Shown here: piece after piece, positions 52,001 to 63,804 of the stretch
Layout of the letters: every line of letters starts with the position of its first letter
How positions within the stretch are numbered: the stretch's first letter is position 1
DNA from: Wuchereria bancrofti
Lineage: Eukaryota; Nematoda; Chromadorea; Rhabditida; Onchocercidae
Direction of reading: 5' to 3'
Length of the DNA: 64,000 nt
Assembly (NCBI GenBank): GCA_005281725.1
Contig: SSBO01000003.1
Coordinates: 705,396-769,395 of the forward strand
Notes under the pieces: model-generated
What the model was told of the DNA's origin: nothing
Databases searched by the model: none
The model's input: the letters and a program-made list of their open reading frames with translations, nothing else
Translations under genes and position numbers: made by a program

Positions 52001-55000
52001 GTCGTTTCACTACTTCACCATCCAAAACTGCATTTTGCTCTTCATATCTGAAACAAACTAAATTATTACAAAAGATTATTTTATATCGTTTTTTAACTTT
52101 GATCATGTTATAATCACTTTATAGTAAGTATATACCATCCTACTTTCAGCAAACAATTGAGAAAGATTAATACCACGAATATACAACAAACTGTTTTATA
52201 TTATATTGTTGCATGCACATGCTTAAAAGCTCAAATTCACATTAAAAAAAAAGTGACCTATACAGCTAAATCTTCCTACACAACCGTAAAAATTTATTTA
52301 TACCACCATTAATTAATAGAAGTAAGCAACATCACCTCATAAGAACGCTTGCAATTTCTTTTGCAAATTCAACTCTATCTGGTAGTGCTGGTACATCTTC
52401 CGGCATATTTAGCACACCGGAATCGATATCTAGGACACATATGTTGCCCTAAATTTTATAGATTTTCACAAAAAAGAAATAATTTTTTTTTTCTTTTTTT
52501 TTTTTAATCAAAGATGCACATTTCAATAAAATTTGTAGCCAGTACTTCAAAAACAAAAGTTTAATTACCAACTTGAAAAATTTGTTCTGATATGATATCT
52601 TCGTAACATAAACCCATCACAAAAGGCACCGGTGCTTCCATAAACTTCAGTTGAGAGTAGGGTAAAATTGGAACGTATGTAAGTTGCCAACGGAACGGAA
52701 ATGCCAATGAACACAAGCTCTCAGCTACTAGCATTAAACGTTGGAAACCTAAAGCATCATGGTCATCAAAATAAATTCATCATGAAATTTAATTCTAAGA
52801 AGAGTAAAGCAAAAGTATAAAATTGCAAATAAATCACTGAAACCAGATAAAAAAATCTGAAATGCAAAAAAAAAAGCAAAAAAGAAACACTAACTCCTGG
52901 AACATAGTAATATTTGATGTTCAAGAAGAAAACACGTGAAAAGTCGAAGAAATTTATCAACAGTGAGCAAATCGAACAACGAACTGATAGGATGATCGAA
53001 AAAAGGTAATTCATTAGGACCTGGCCTTTGCAGAACAATGTCAATACGATCCAAACATACCTTTAATGTGCTACCCGGAGCTGGAAGTGGAACCTGAAAT
53101 GAAGTTTTTCAGGAAAGGCTGAAGTTATACGTTGTTAATATATTTTGAAATACAAATTAAAGTTGCTATAGATGCTCCATAATTAAATTTAACCTACAAT
53201 TCAGACAACGAAGAAAACAGAGTTAAAGTTTGACTGATTCTACCTAAATCTGAAGGATAATTTTAAAAACGTTTTAGAATGTGTTGCATATAACTTTTGA
53301 ACCTCATTCAAAATCCAATAGATATAACTCTCCAGAGGAAGAGGAGGAGGCTGTACTTCAGAAGTGAATAAAGAATGAAGTGCAGTCAGTAGATGTTCAC
53401 CAGCAGAAACAAAAGGTATGCGAGTAATAAGGCAGATACATTTAGCCACATATAACCGAGAATTGCCCGAGTCGTAGTATGAAGTTCGTTTTGCTCGATT
53501 CTGCAAACAAACGAATTATACGATAGGACACTCGGAATGCTTACCTGGTAATTTAAAGTTCTAGCATAACAAAAAAATAAGTCATCAATTTAAACAAACC
53601 TTACGATTTCCTCTGGGAAGAGTATGTGTACCACCAGAAACAGTACCGGGAGGAACATGTGCACGTTCAGTGGCCTTTTCGCGAGCTGTTAAGACCCGTA
53701 CGTGTTCGGTATGCAGCTGTGACATGTGCTCACACAGTCTAGTATCTTTAACCTCCTAAATTTTTTCCAAAAAATAAAACTTTCTCAAACAGTGCACTAA
53801 CAAAAAACAAGGTTGAAATGAGAATTTGCAGTTTACCGAATAACTTTTTAGAAATCCCGTAAAACTTTATATGTTAAATGCATGGCCTTCTACTTTTTAT
53901 AATTGAAATAACGAGTCCATAGTTACTTATAAATGTATTTTGAATCTCACTTTTGATGTTCTTATCAACCAATCCAACATTTTTGGACATGTTATTTAAA
54001 TTTTTTTGAAGATGAAATATTTTTGGATACGTTCCCACTCATTATTTAGGGATTCATGTCCGATAAAAATATGAAATATCGATGCATGGACTCTTTTTAA
54101 CATATTATAATAATGTTCATCTTGACGTCTTCTCACAGCATAAATTGAGATTTTCACTTTAAATTAGAGACTCACCTCATAATAAATAAGTGCACAACCG
54201 TTAATACGTGAACCATCTTCACGAATATTCGCAAATGTATGCATTGCTGGAGGTGGAACATCGTTTTGCGTGTAAAATTTCAAACCTTTTGGCATACATA
54301 GCTTAAACAGTAAATTTTCATAAAAATTGACTGTATGTAAAGAAGAATGTTCCAATCCGACTTTACTGAAAATCCATTACAAGAACATTTTTTTCATTTT
54401 TCTCGATTTTCTTCTATAAACTCTCATAACAAACCATGGCTACAGTCTTTCAAAAAAAGTCACAAAACAAAGGTACGAATCACAGAGAACACAGCTTCAG
54501 AGAAACAAGATAAATAACTCTTAAATTTCACATTAATCTATACTACTCTCTGCGTTAGAGAACTCTCTGCGCGACTAATATGTTGGCAAAGAAGGGATCA
54601 TAGAAATAGCGAAGGCGAAGGAAAATTAGATGGGATGAATTTGATTAAATCGCTCTTAACAAAGTGATGTACATACGGAAAAAATTAATTTCAAGACCGT
54701 AACTCCTCCTCTGAAAGATCTTATATATGAGATTTTGGATAGTGAGATACAAATTATATTCTTTGCTTTATACAATATATCCTATATTTTAAGGTCCAAA
54801 AGTCATAGCACTGTATATATTATTTAATTATGACGTAAGAAGCTTGAGATTTTTCCTACTAAACACTTGTTTTTTGAAGATAACAAAATATGTACCGAAA
54901 CAATTTCGGATGGAAACGAGTATGCGCTACGTCTTTCCGGAAAATGATATAGAACTGAAGCAACGTAAGATCGCTCCAAAGGTGGAATGTACAATAGCTC

Positions 55001-55420
55001 AGCAGCATCTAAGTTATTTGTTCCGCCTGGTTCGATCTGAAATAATAGGAGTATTTGAAACTACCTAATTTACGGTTTGTTAAAGTGTATTATTTCTTGA
55101 ATAATAAATATGATATATAAGTTCATACAAAGCATGAAACAAACCTAAAATTATAGCATGGTGTGGTAGTAAGATGTCCGAAAACACAACCTAACAACAT
55201 ACGATTCTCATTTAAGTAAACTATGTTGAATAATTAGACATTGGTGATTTAACTGAATTCCATGTAATAATTTCAGAAAAAAAAAAATTAAAATAACTGC
55301 CTGGAGCAAAGCATTATTATCATGTCCGACAAGTACAAAGTAGTCCACCAATGTTAGATCATTTGCAGATGATGGTTGTATTGTTGAAATTGTCGTCTCA
55401 GGAGACACATTCGATGTCAT
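43021..55420 (-). CDS. DENND5: DENND5-type (RAB6IP1) Rab regulator: DENN, RUN, PLAT, RUN
   Basis: This DENN-family Rab exchange factor and effector acts in Golgi and endosomal trafficking. About 28 exons (roughly 1,500 codons) were read from 55420-55298, 55036-54896, 54365-54176, 53755-53600, 53500-53303, 53093-52895, 52748-52573, 52448-52336, 52047-51823, 51710-51596, 51365-51150, 50954-50789, 50389-50190, 50104-49987, 49867-49710, 49259-49137, 48960-48874, 48281-47921, 46575-46428, 46308-46180, 45843-45722, 45291-45152, 44938-44846, 44697-44578, 44348-44166, 43991-43740, 43499-43328 and 43201-43021. Signatures in order: [11 protein letters not shown] and LCMPKGL (uDENN); [12 protein letters not shown] (DENN); [16 protein letters not shown] (dDENN); [19 protein letters not shown] (RUN1); [19 protein letters not shown] and [29 protein letters not shown] (PLAT); [12 protein letters not shown] and GKDGKFQLF (RUN2). 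The C-terminus ends [12 protein letters not shown], as in human DENND5. The junctions at 54896/54365, 49137/48960 and 44166/43991 are unsettled. Confidence 0.92.
51073..51144. repeat. 24-bp tandem repeat, three copies
   Basis: The unit is close to CAAGGAAAAGATGAAATAAA followed by TTAA, starting at 51073, 51097 and 51121. It lies in the DENND5 intron just downstream, in transcript sense, of the exon ending at 51150. Confidence 0.85.
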
Positions 55421-56057
55421 TATTTCTTGTTAATATATAGATCTGACGACTGAATAGTAACATAGCACTAAAACAACATATCGTTCTTACATTTGCATAT
55501 TTAACCATTCTCATCACAAAGTTCACCTGCCAAAACTTTGGAACAGAAACTTTGACTATAAATTTGTAGAACTAAAATTCATCCCAAATATCTGAAAGAT
55601 TTATCACGAATAATCTCGCTTATAAATATTATCCATCAGCGGTGTGCAGTACGATGCTATAACTTCGTGGTAAATTAGGAATTTCCCGTAGTACTTTCTT
55701 AAATTATATGCAGAATTGAGATATTAATCAAATCCATGAAGTTCTCACATTTTTTAGTATACCTTAGCACTATTCTCCTATCGCTAAATATAACAGATGT
55801 ATTTCACATAAAATTCCCTATTCCCATAAACTGCTATATGTAGTTCTCAATATTAAAAATAGCTACTTCAGAAAATTTGTCTGTGTTCCCAGAAACTATT
55901 TAGCCTAGTTTACACAGCTGTTGCTTTTTAATTACAAATTTTGGTAACCCTTCGACAATTCATCCTCATCACCCATCTAATATTTTGTATTTTAAAATAA
56001 CTAAGTTAAAATAAACACGGAATCGAATGAGGAAATAACTATCTTAAATAAAATAAA
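55421..56057. other. Upstream flank of DENND5, no feature recognised
   Basis: AT-rich sequence with no ORF of note. It may hold the DENND5 promoter. No spliced-leader-like acceptor is seen close to the chosen ATG at 55420, which leaves the 5' end less certain. Confidence 0.4.
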
Positions 56058-56393
56058 ATGGAAAAATTTAATGAGTCTATGAACGTAACAGAATTGCTGC
56101 AGCGAATAATCAACGAAGACGTATCGAGAAACACAGCAAAGTGTTACTTAATTGCTTACCATCTACGTCAAGCCCGTTCTCTCAGATATTTTCGAAATGT
56201 AATGATTACTCCCTTTGAATTAATTTCAAAGAAATATGCCTCAGATCACGCTATTTCATATCGTAAAAAAATGCACCGAATCCTGAAGAACCACATACTC
56301 GCAGTGGAATTCTTCGAACCAAAATATAAGAGCACACCACCCCACGAATATCACCAATGTCAATGGTGTCTGATAAAATTCACCAACAAATGA
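56058..56393 (+). CDS. Small ORF of unknown function (uncertain gene)
   Basis: A 111-residue intronless ORF starts with ATG after an AT-rich leader. It is richer in G and C than its surroundings. The product is basic, with an amphipathic-looking helix-rich centre (TELLQRIINEDV, AYHLRQARSLRYFR, YRKKMHRILKNH) and one CxxC pair (CQWC) near the end. No signal peptide or domain was recognised. A second open stretch without an ATG start follows in another frame at 56401-56607, with similar composition. Together they could be one split or broken gene, a two-exon gene, or chance ORFs. No splice pair joining them convincingly was found. Confidence 0.35.
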   Translation: MEKFNESMNVTELLQRIINEDVSRNTAKCYLIAYHLRQARSLRYFRNVMITPFELISKKYASDHAISYRKKMHRILKNHILAVEFFEPKYKSTPPHEYHQCQWCLIKFTNK

Positions 56394-56607
56394 AATAAAA
56401 TTGCCCCCAACTCAATCATCTTACGAACAAACACACCTGCAACTCCTCCTTCAACATGCTACAGTAAGACTCAATTTTAGTCCCGACGAAATGATACTGC
56501 CTTACGCACCACGCAAATTCAGTGTTCAGTCATTTCAGTTGAAACATAATTGGTGCAACCGTCTTCCAAGTAAAACAAAATGTGCAAAACTGACCTCACG
56601 GATATGA

Positions 56608-57129
56608 TATATCGTGAATTTGTATAAACAATTTTCTATAGTTAGATAATTTAATGAAAACAGAATACTTCACAAAGAAAATATAATCTGAAGTCAATAA
56701 AGCGCGACTAATGACGGTCACATAGAACTGTTGCAACTAATAAGGATAACGTTTATTGAAATAAAGATCGGCCAAGGGGCTGACTTTATTCCAACACCAC
56801 TTATTTGAATTGGAAGTTCGAAGTCTTGACTGCGGCTTAAAAAATAGATCATGATTAGACAAATTGGAGAGCCGATATATAGCCAAGCTGCTCAATCACT
56901 CAGTGCGCCAGTACATTCACTGATTGAACACTTAATGAAAAGAATGCAAACGAGCCTTCAACGAGGCCAGAAACAACAACAATAAATTTTTATGGGATAG
57001 CTACGGCTTTTATGATGTCAAAGAGCAAACAAATATTATGAACTAAATAATGAAGAATACAATTAATGTTAGCATAAACAAGAACAAATTAGTATCTTAA
57101 AAAAAAAAATATTCAACATCGCACTCTTC
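56608..57129. other. 3' flank of the TRA2-type gene, no gene seen
   Basis: AT-rich sequence between the small ORF region and the TRA2-type stop codon. No feature is supported. Confidence 0.45.
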
Positions 57130-59731
57130 TCAAGAACGCGAACGTCGTCTGCGATAACTGTCCACACTGCGACTTCGAGAACGACGAGGCGAACGGCCCC
57201 TGTAACTATACAAGGACTGGGTATCACTTTCTCGAAAAGAATACCAGATTCGGAATCCAGAAACATGTAATTCCCATGCAATTTAAATACCCATTTAATT
57301 CTAGAAATATATAAACCTTCCTAAACAATAAGCCCAGACAAACATTTTCAAGCTCGAAATACACACTTACTATCTCGGAGCTCCCTTGGTTACAGAAAAA
57401 TCAACACGAACGCGCATTCCATCAATGACAGCATCACGCAGGTGATCTTTTGCCTGTAAATACAAAGTTTGTTTCTCAAAACTATCAACTAGATTCACTT
57501 TGATACAAATTTGGAAAAAGGATCAATATATGACAAGAGAAAACTTCAGCGAAAAAGGACTTACTCGAATTGCTTCCTTCGTCGTTTCAAAGTAAACGAA
57601 GCCAAAACCACGTGAACGACCACTGTAGCGATCGTACACAAGTTGAACTGATTCAATTTCCCCATATTCGCCGAAAATTCGTTTCAGGTCACGTTCAGTA
57701 GTATTAAGTGACATGCCAAAAACGCCAAGACAGGAACACGGTTCTGGATTGTCACGACCATCGTTATACCGACTTCGTCTTATCGGCGAATAACGGCTGA
57801 TTCGTCGTGGGGAACGTGAGCGACTGCGTCGACGTGAACGAGAGCGTCGACGAGCTGGCGACGATGGTGATCGGCTGAATACGATTTTAATGTTTTATTA
57901 TAGGCATCTTGTACCTTGAATTCGAACATTGTGGGTCATAGAATTAAATATTCGTAGATTTGCAATCCGGTACCAACCAGATAGTTTGCAGCTCTTGACA
58001 ATTTTTACAAATTGTGAACTAAGCTACTCTATTACAGCATAGCTGAAACTGTAAGAGACACAAATTGGCAATGAGTTATGTAGAATAAAAAATTCTTCAA
58101 TTTATGGAAAGCAAACATGCCTAAGATGAAACTGTAGTGTTGAAGCAGTTTCATATAGTCCAAAATTCTTATCTTCAAGTAGTTCCTACACCAGACTAGC
58201 ATGCTTTCTAATTAGGAATTCATGAAATGTGATTTTAATGTGAAAATGTGATCTTAATGTTTTGTGCAGTTCAGCCCCTCCTTGGTTCATCTACCAATAG
58301 TATAACAACAAAATTTTTACAATAACGAGGAAGAGTTAGACAAAATTTCATGTAACTCAGAATAAAAGGCTGGTATTACTAATGTGTAATACATTATAAG
58401 CAAATCAATGTCCTTTTTCATATTCATTCAATAACTCTTCCTCTATACTTACAGGTTCCAAGAATATCTGCTTCATAGCTAGCACCGACAGATTTTCTGG
58501 ACGGACGGAAACACTGAATACCTACTGAAGGCAAACGTTCCAGGAAAGAAAAGAACGCAGAATCGAATAAATTTACCAGAAACATGCTAAGATATTCCAG
58601 ACCTCACTTTCCAAATAACAGGAAGAGTTTTCAATACCCTTACCAGTTATTTTGCAACACCGTGGCATTTTTAAATATAAACCGTGGAGAGAGATACGTG
58701 GACACCCTTGAATATCAAACTGTTAATCGCCCTTCAATCCTCCATTCTAAATGGTCTATCCTAAATGCTACAGCCCGAACTATTCATATACTACCAACAG
58801 AAAAATCTTCAAATTACCGTACAAGGAAAAAAGGATAAGGAGGTGGAGAAATAGGATTCTAAACTACTAGCGGCATTATAAATACCACAACTGACTGTCG
58901 ATAGTAGTGGTGGTGGTGCATTGCACATTGGGTATTTGAGGATGGATGCTGAACTGTACTGATTTGGATTTGACAGCCAACTCTGAGCTTGAAACTGTGA
59001 TGTTCCACTCTGAGCGCTGACAATATTGAACTGCCTGCCTCACTGATTCATTGATTCTGTTTTCATTGAGACTGATTTTTGAATTCTGTTCGCTCACAGC
59101 GTTTCAGCTGTTCTGATTTTCTCACTGCCAAAAGTATCAATTAACAATATAATATTTGAGGTTGCTTCCCACTCCGTTCGGCATTAATATCAGTGAAATA
59201 ATAATAAGAGTTGGTGCTATGAAAAAAGACAACTTAACAACGCTGGTAAAATCGATCCGAAAGGAAAGCGAAAGACCTTTCAACTAAGACAGTACCTTCG
59301 TCGACGGTATCGTGAGTCACGACTGCGCGATCGGTATCGTTTTCGTTCCTCAGGTGAGCGTGAGCGACGAACACGTCTATCGTCGCGTGATCTTGAGCGA
59401 GCGCGTGAAGGAGACCTGGAAGCTTCGTGTCCACCGGACGATCGCGAAGCAGCTGAACGTTCACGAACTGGTGATTGAGATAGTGAATGATGAGATGATG
59501 AACGGGGTCGAGAGCCCGAGGGAGATCGAGCATGGCCATTACTCTTACCTGAGGCCATTGGTGTGCCGCTTCGACTCCGTGACGCACTACGTATAGGTGC
59601 TGATTCACTACGCTGAAAACAACAACTTGTTAGTATTCTCAGTTATGGTTGCAAACCGCTTTCTCTTCAGAAAAAAGTATTCAGTAATAGTGGAAGAGTC
59701 AAGAATAACTTACATTTCCGTCACTACTCAT
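57130..59731 (-). CDS. rsp-8: Transformer-2 (TRA2) type SR splicing factor
   Basis: This nuclear RNA-binding protein binds GAA-rich exonic enhancers and recruits spliceosomal components through its RS domains. Five phase-consistent exons are 59731-59714, 59612-59296, 57874-57565, 57453-57371 and 57205-57130, encoding 267 residues. An N-terminal RS domain occupies about residues 7-145 ([35 protein letters not shown]). One RRM spans about 158-237, with RNP2 CLGVFGMS at 160-167 and RNP1 RGFGFVYF at 200-207. SLNTTERDL and [13 protein letters not shown] are the TRA2-specific flanks. A short C-terminal RS tail follows ([14 protein letters not shown]). The last acceptor must be TATAG at 57206; the nearer TTACAG would create a stop. 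The exon with only 6 codons carries the ATG. RSP-8 is the C. elegans TRA2-like SR protein. Confidence 0.93.
58453..58496 (-). other. Candidate 44-nt cassette (poison) exon in the TRA2 gene
   Basis: On the transcribed strand a pyrimidine-rich acceptor (CCGTCCGTCCAG) precedes AAAATCTGTCGG. The segment ends AACCT with a strong GTAAGTAT donor. It lies in the 1.4-kb intron between TRA2 exons 2 and 3. It is open when entered from exon 2, but its 44-nt length would shift the frame of exon 3 and cause an early stop. There is no direct evidence of use. Confidence 0.45.
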
Positions 59732-59755
59732 TTGCCCAGTATCTCTCCTTGTTAA

Positions 59756-59767
59756 CCTAAAAGTACT
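59756..59767 (-). promoter_or_regulatory. Acceptor in the TRA2 5' leader, possibly trans-spliced
   Basis: The minus strand reads AGTACTTTTAG before GTTAACAAGG, 25 bases ahead of the start ATG at 59731. No upstream exon is recognised. It could accept a spliced leader or close a 5'-UTR intron. Confidence 0.45.
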
Positions 59768-61043
59768 GAACAGATTCAGGAACGTGAGTTTTCACATTAT
59801 CACATAATACACAAGGTTATTCTCAATTAGTATTTCGCGATAGCAACATTCTGTAAGTCTTGATGATACAAAAATGTTAGATTAAAATGCAACAAAAGAA
59901 GACAATTAAAACAAACAGTTCCCCCTGGTAACCCTAATGAGATTAAATTCGATGCATTTAAATCCCAATGTGGCAAGATACCCGCGAGATACCACAACAA
60001 CCTCAGACACTCAACGCTCATCGCGCCGCAACTACCGTAATACAGTGAAATGTAGGCCTATACATTTAACAGTGACATCACAACATCACGTTATGAAATG
60101 TCACATCCCAACTTAAAATGATATGCTGAACAAATGAATATACCTGAGTGATTGTTATTACCTGGTTTGTTTCGTTATAGCTACGTTGGTGTATTCCTTT
60201 GCAATTCTAATATTACAAAGTAAAGATGAAATTAGTGTTGTTCATAAACGATGGTAGAGTAGAGTTGATTTTTAATGAAACCTTGTCTAAATTTGTTTCC
60301 TCGACTGATACTATGAGATATCAGTCAATTCATGGCTTGCTTTTTTTTAGACTTCAGCTATATAAAAATTATTATCAACTGCTATTAATTAGTTCTAACA
60401 TTGGTCTAGATATGAATGATAGCCGGCCATTACTCTAAATGTAATTTTGTCGAATTGTCTTTAAAAACACTAACTTTAAAAAATTTTCGCTAACCGTGTT
60501 CTGCTAGGATTTCATGGACGAATAAATGGTTCAATTTTCTAATCAGAAAAGCTAAGCTGTCATAATACAGAAATATGCAAACTGAACTAAAATAAATCAA
60601 CGTTATCAAAACAAGAATAATGTTCGATCTTTCATTTCCTGCAATACGTTAGATTGTGCAGGTATGCACACCTATGCCTCTCCAGGTACATATCCCTTCC
60701 CCACGGGTAAGAATATGCTATAGTTATTTCACGGCAGAAAGGTATATCATTCCGTATAATAGAATAGTTCTGATGAGATTTTAGTTACTTTTAAAGAAGT
60801 AGTTAAAATGTATTGATAAACAAGAAAGTACCAACTTCTAACAATCAGAATCACTTTTTGTCCTTTGATACAACAGAATTTGTATTAATTATTATCCAAA
60901 ATACATTTAATGCTTTTGTTAAAGCAATTTAGAAAATAAGTAAACAAAGAGGAATACGTATATTTAATTATATATGTATGAGAAGAAGTGAGCAATGAAT
61001 GAAAAGTTTTTGTCATATGTCGAATGTGAATATGTTCTATAGC
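59768..61043. other. Intergenic region
   Basis: This lies between the TRA2 5' end and the 3' end of the next zinc-finger gene, both on the minus strand. Short ORFs on both strands lack support. Confidence 0.5.
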
Positions 61044-63804
61044 TTATTGTTGTAGTTGACAGATGGATGAATAAGCATTCCTCGTATTATCATTAATCAC
61101 TCGACATGAATTCTCGTGTTTTTTAAGATAAATTTGGCGGCGAAAACGTTGTCCACATTTTTTACAGTCAAATTGCTCATGCAAAGTATGCAACAATTCA
61201 TGGACACGTTGATCATTTCGACGTACGAAACGTTTCCCACATTCGAAGCACGCAAAACTGTAATTAAAATTAGCATTGTGTAAAGTATGTATGAGTTTTT
61301 AGTGCATGTAAATCAAAACGATGAATGTAGTAAAAATTACAGAAATCACATGAGATTTTTACTGAAAAATCGTTAATCAGTTTTTGCATTCAAATATAAA
61401 ATGAAGATTGTAACAAAAATGTATTAAAATATTGGTAGAAAACATAGAATGTTTTTTAGATACTCTTACTAATATCTATTAATTATAGTAGCAGTAAAAT
61501 TGTTGCTTACATTATAGTTCTGCTGTTATCACAATTATCATTTAATATTAGCATAAAATAGCTATTCTACGAGACAAAGAAAACTGATAAATGTGGGATA
61601 AGCATTGATATCTTATGCAACATTGCAAAATTGAGTTAAAAAGTGATTGAAGGTAAGATTTCATTTTTTGGAAAATTATTCTTAAGAAATTTACTGAAAC
61701 AAAGTCATAGAGTTGGGAATGAACAAAAATTTGTACACATTTAAATCACTTAGATATCAAATCTTCTTACAATGTGCTCTATCAAATGTATATTATTGCT
61801 TAAATTAAAAATTTTTAAAATTTTATAAGTTCTAATATGAAAACTAACGGCCTGTCTTTAGTGTGTTGTGATCGAATGTGAGCTGCTAAAGCCTGCAAAA
61901 AAGCACTGAAAAATTAGGAAAAACTTGTAAAATGTAAATAAAGACGACACTAAATGTATCTGAAAATTTAGTAACATGAAAATTCATCATCTCTTTAGGA
62001 AATTTCCAATCAAAATTCAATTTGAATTAGTAGAAAGTTTTGCTACAATATGTCCATAATTTTTTCACCTACATCTTATCCTAAAATTCCATTTCCTTGC
62101 ATGAAAATAAAAACACGTAACGATTTTTTCGATTGTTAATCATTAGAAAATAATTAAGATTAAGAAAGAACCTAACCTTGGAACATTTGAAACCAGGATG
62201 AGTGCAACCTGGATAGGTGCAATTATATCGTCGATTTGTGTGTACCATTATGTGATGACGTCTAAGGCCTCCCTGTCGACCAAAACGTGCGTTACATTTG
62301 TCACAGATATATGGCCTTTCTCGCCTAAAAAGAAGAAATTACAGTTTTGTTGGAAGAATGTTATTTATCAGTGAAATGAAAAATGAAAACGATTTTTTTC
62401 TTTCTTTAATCACAATCGACAATTTCAAATTCATTTTTGTTTCTCACACATAAACGGACGACAATGCACGTCAGACAGAAGTCAACTGCTAAAAGTCAAG
62501 TAAATAATCAGACAAACGTAAAAGACGTGGTAAAAAAGGCTGCCCATTACGTGAAAGAATAATTAAATCAAACTTAATATTCTATCCTATTAAGAACAAG
62601 GAATTAATTAGGAATTAATCAGTGAAATTTAAAATAGAAACTAACAAATGTTGTATGGAAATATGTTCTTTTAGTTGGGTATTACTTGGAAAAATACGAG
62701 TACATATGGAGCAACGATGAATTTGTACATTGGGCAAGCGGAAATGTTCCCTTTCATTGTGATGTCGTGCTGCTTCAGCGCTTCGATATACCTTTAATTT
62801 ACAACCATTTGAAGTACTAAATCAAATAATAATTTTATAAGCTCAGTAATAAAAAGAGAATATTCTTAATGAATTTCAATTGAATTATTTTTTTCGTTTC
62901 CATTTATCGATTTTTTTTTTTGTGATTCTTTTTTGAAATGTCAATTTTATGCTTTAATTTAATTGTTTGTTTTGCGCTAAAAATTTGTAAATCATTTCTG
63001 AATTCAGCTTCTAGATTGTAATACATTATTGTTTGATTTGAATAAATTATTTTAGTACTTATTGCTTGCTTAGATCATATAGGAAGGGGTCACAATTTAA
63101 GAGGTTATGAAATATTATTTCAGATTACTTCCTTTGTTTGCTATTTTATAGTATTAGCCTGGAAAGGTTAGAAATAAATGGACAGATTACTTTTTGACAA
63201 GTAAGGCAAACGTAACGCTTGCCACGATTACTGGTGATCTGTTGATTACCAAGGTGGTAGGTAACAATATGATACTGAACATTTTGTTTTAAAGTAAAAC
63301 AACGACCACATTCATCACAAATATAACGCTTATCACGAAAACGCTGATAACGTTTACGTGGTCCTTTGGGACTAATCCATTCATCTTGTCTTTTCACAAA
63401 TATTTCCTGCAAAACAACTGAATATTTATTCGATCGGATTAGTCATCACTTGGTGTTATCTTATTGCCTTATAGCAAATATATTTTCATAAGGATATTCA
63501 TCAGTGAGATAAGAGTTGAGAGAAAATAATTTAGTTTAATTGCATTTTTTACTTTTTAGATAAAATGATGATATATTTATTAAATTTTCAATTTGAATGA
63601 GAAATATTTCAAAAAAGTTAAGGAAGACTTGAATGCCATCGATACTGTTGTATTGATCAAAGAAATCTCGCCATTCCTCATTATATGACTCCTGATATAA
63701 GTTTTCTAAAATATCACAGTTGGTTGTTTCCATAACGATCTCCAAATTCAAATCTACTTTATCAGTATTCAAATCCAACGGTAAACTTTTGAAGTCGCAT
63801 ATTT
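61044..63804 (-). CDS. Seven-finger C2H2 zinc-finger protein, 5' partial
   Basis: Exons 63804-63629, 63406-63191, 62791-62646, 62324-62177, 61892-61849 and 61257-61044 are phase-consistent and give 313 visible residues. The first exon is entered in phase 1 from sequence nearer or beyond the right edge. After an acidic N-terminal part (ENLYQESYNEEWRDFFDQY) come seven fingers, starting CDECGRCF, CLTCQKVY, CSICTRIF, CDKCNARF, CTYPGCTHPGF, CFECGKRF and CKKCGQRF. Finger 2 is made canonical only by the acceptor at 62792, which also keeps phase. Finger 5 has a C-x4-C spacing, as in GLI or TFIIIA-like fingers, and is split across an intron. The last finger ends in Cys (HENSC), giving CCHC. Sequence-specific nucleic-acid binding is inferred. 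No specific family was recognised. Confidence 0.85.

Noticed and set aside
52766..53044. 92-residue minus-strand ORF with hydrophobic runs
   Set aside because: It is an alternative frame over DENND5 exon 53093-52895 plus its intron.
54844..55068. 74-residue plus-strand ORF
   Set aside because: It is antisense to DENND5 exon 55036-54896.
59312..59596. 94-residue plus-strand ORF
   Set aside because: It is antisense to the Arg/Ser-rich TRA2 exon, whose codon bias leaves the opposite strand open.
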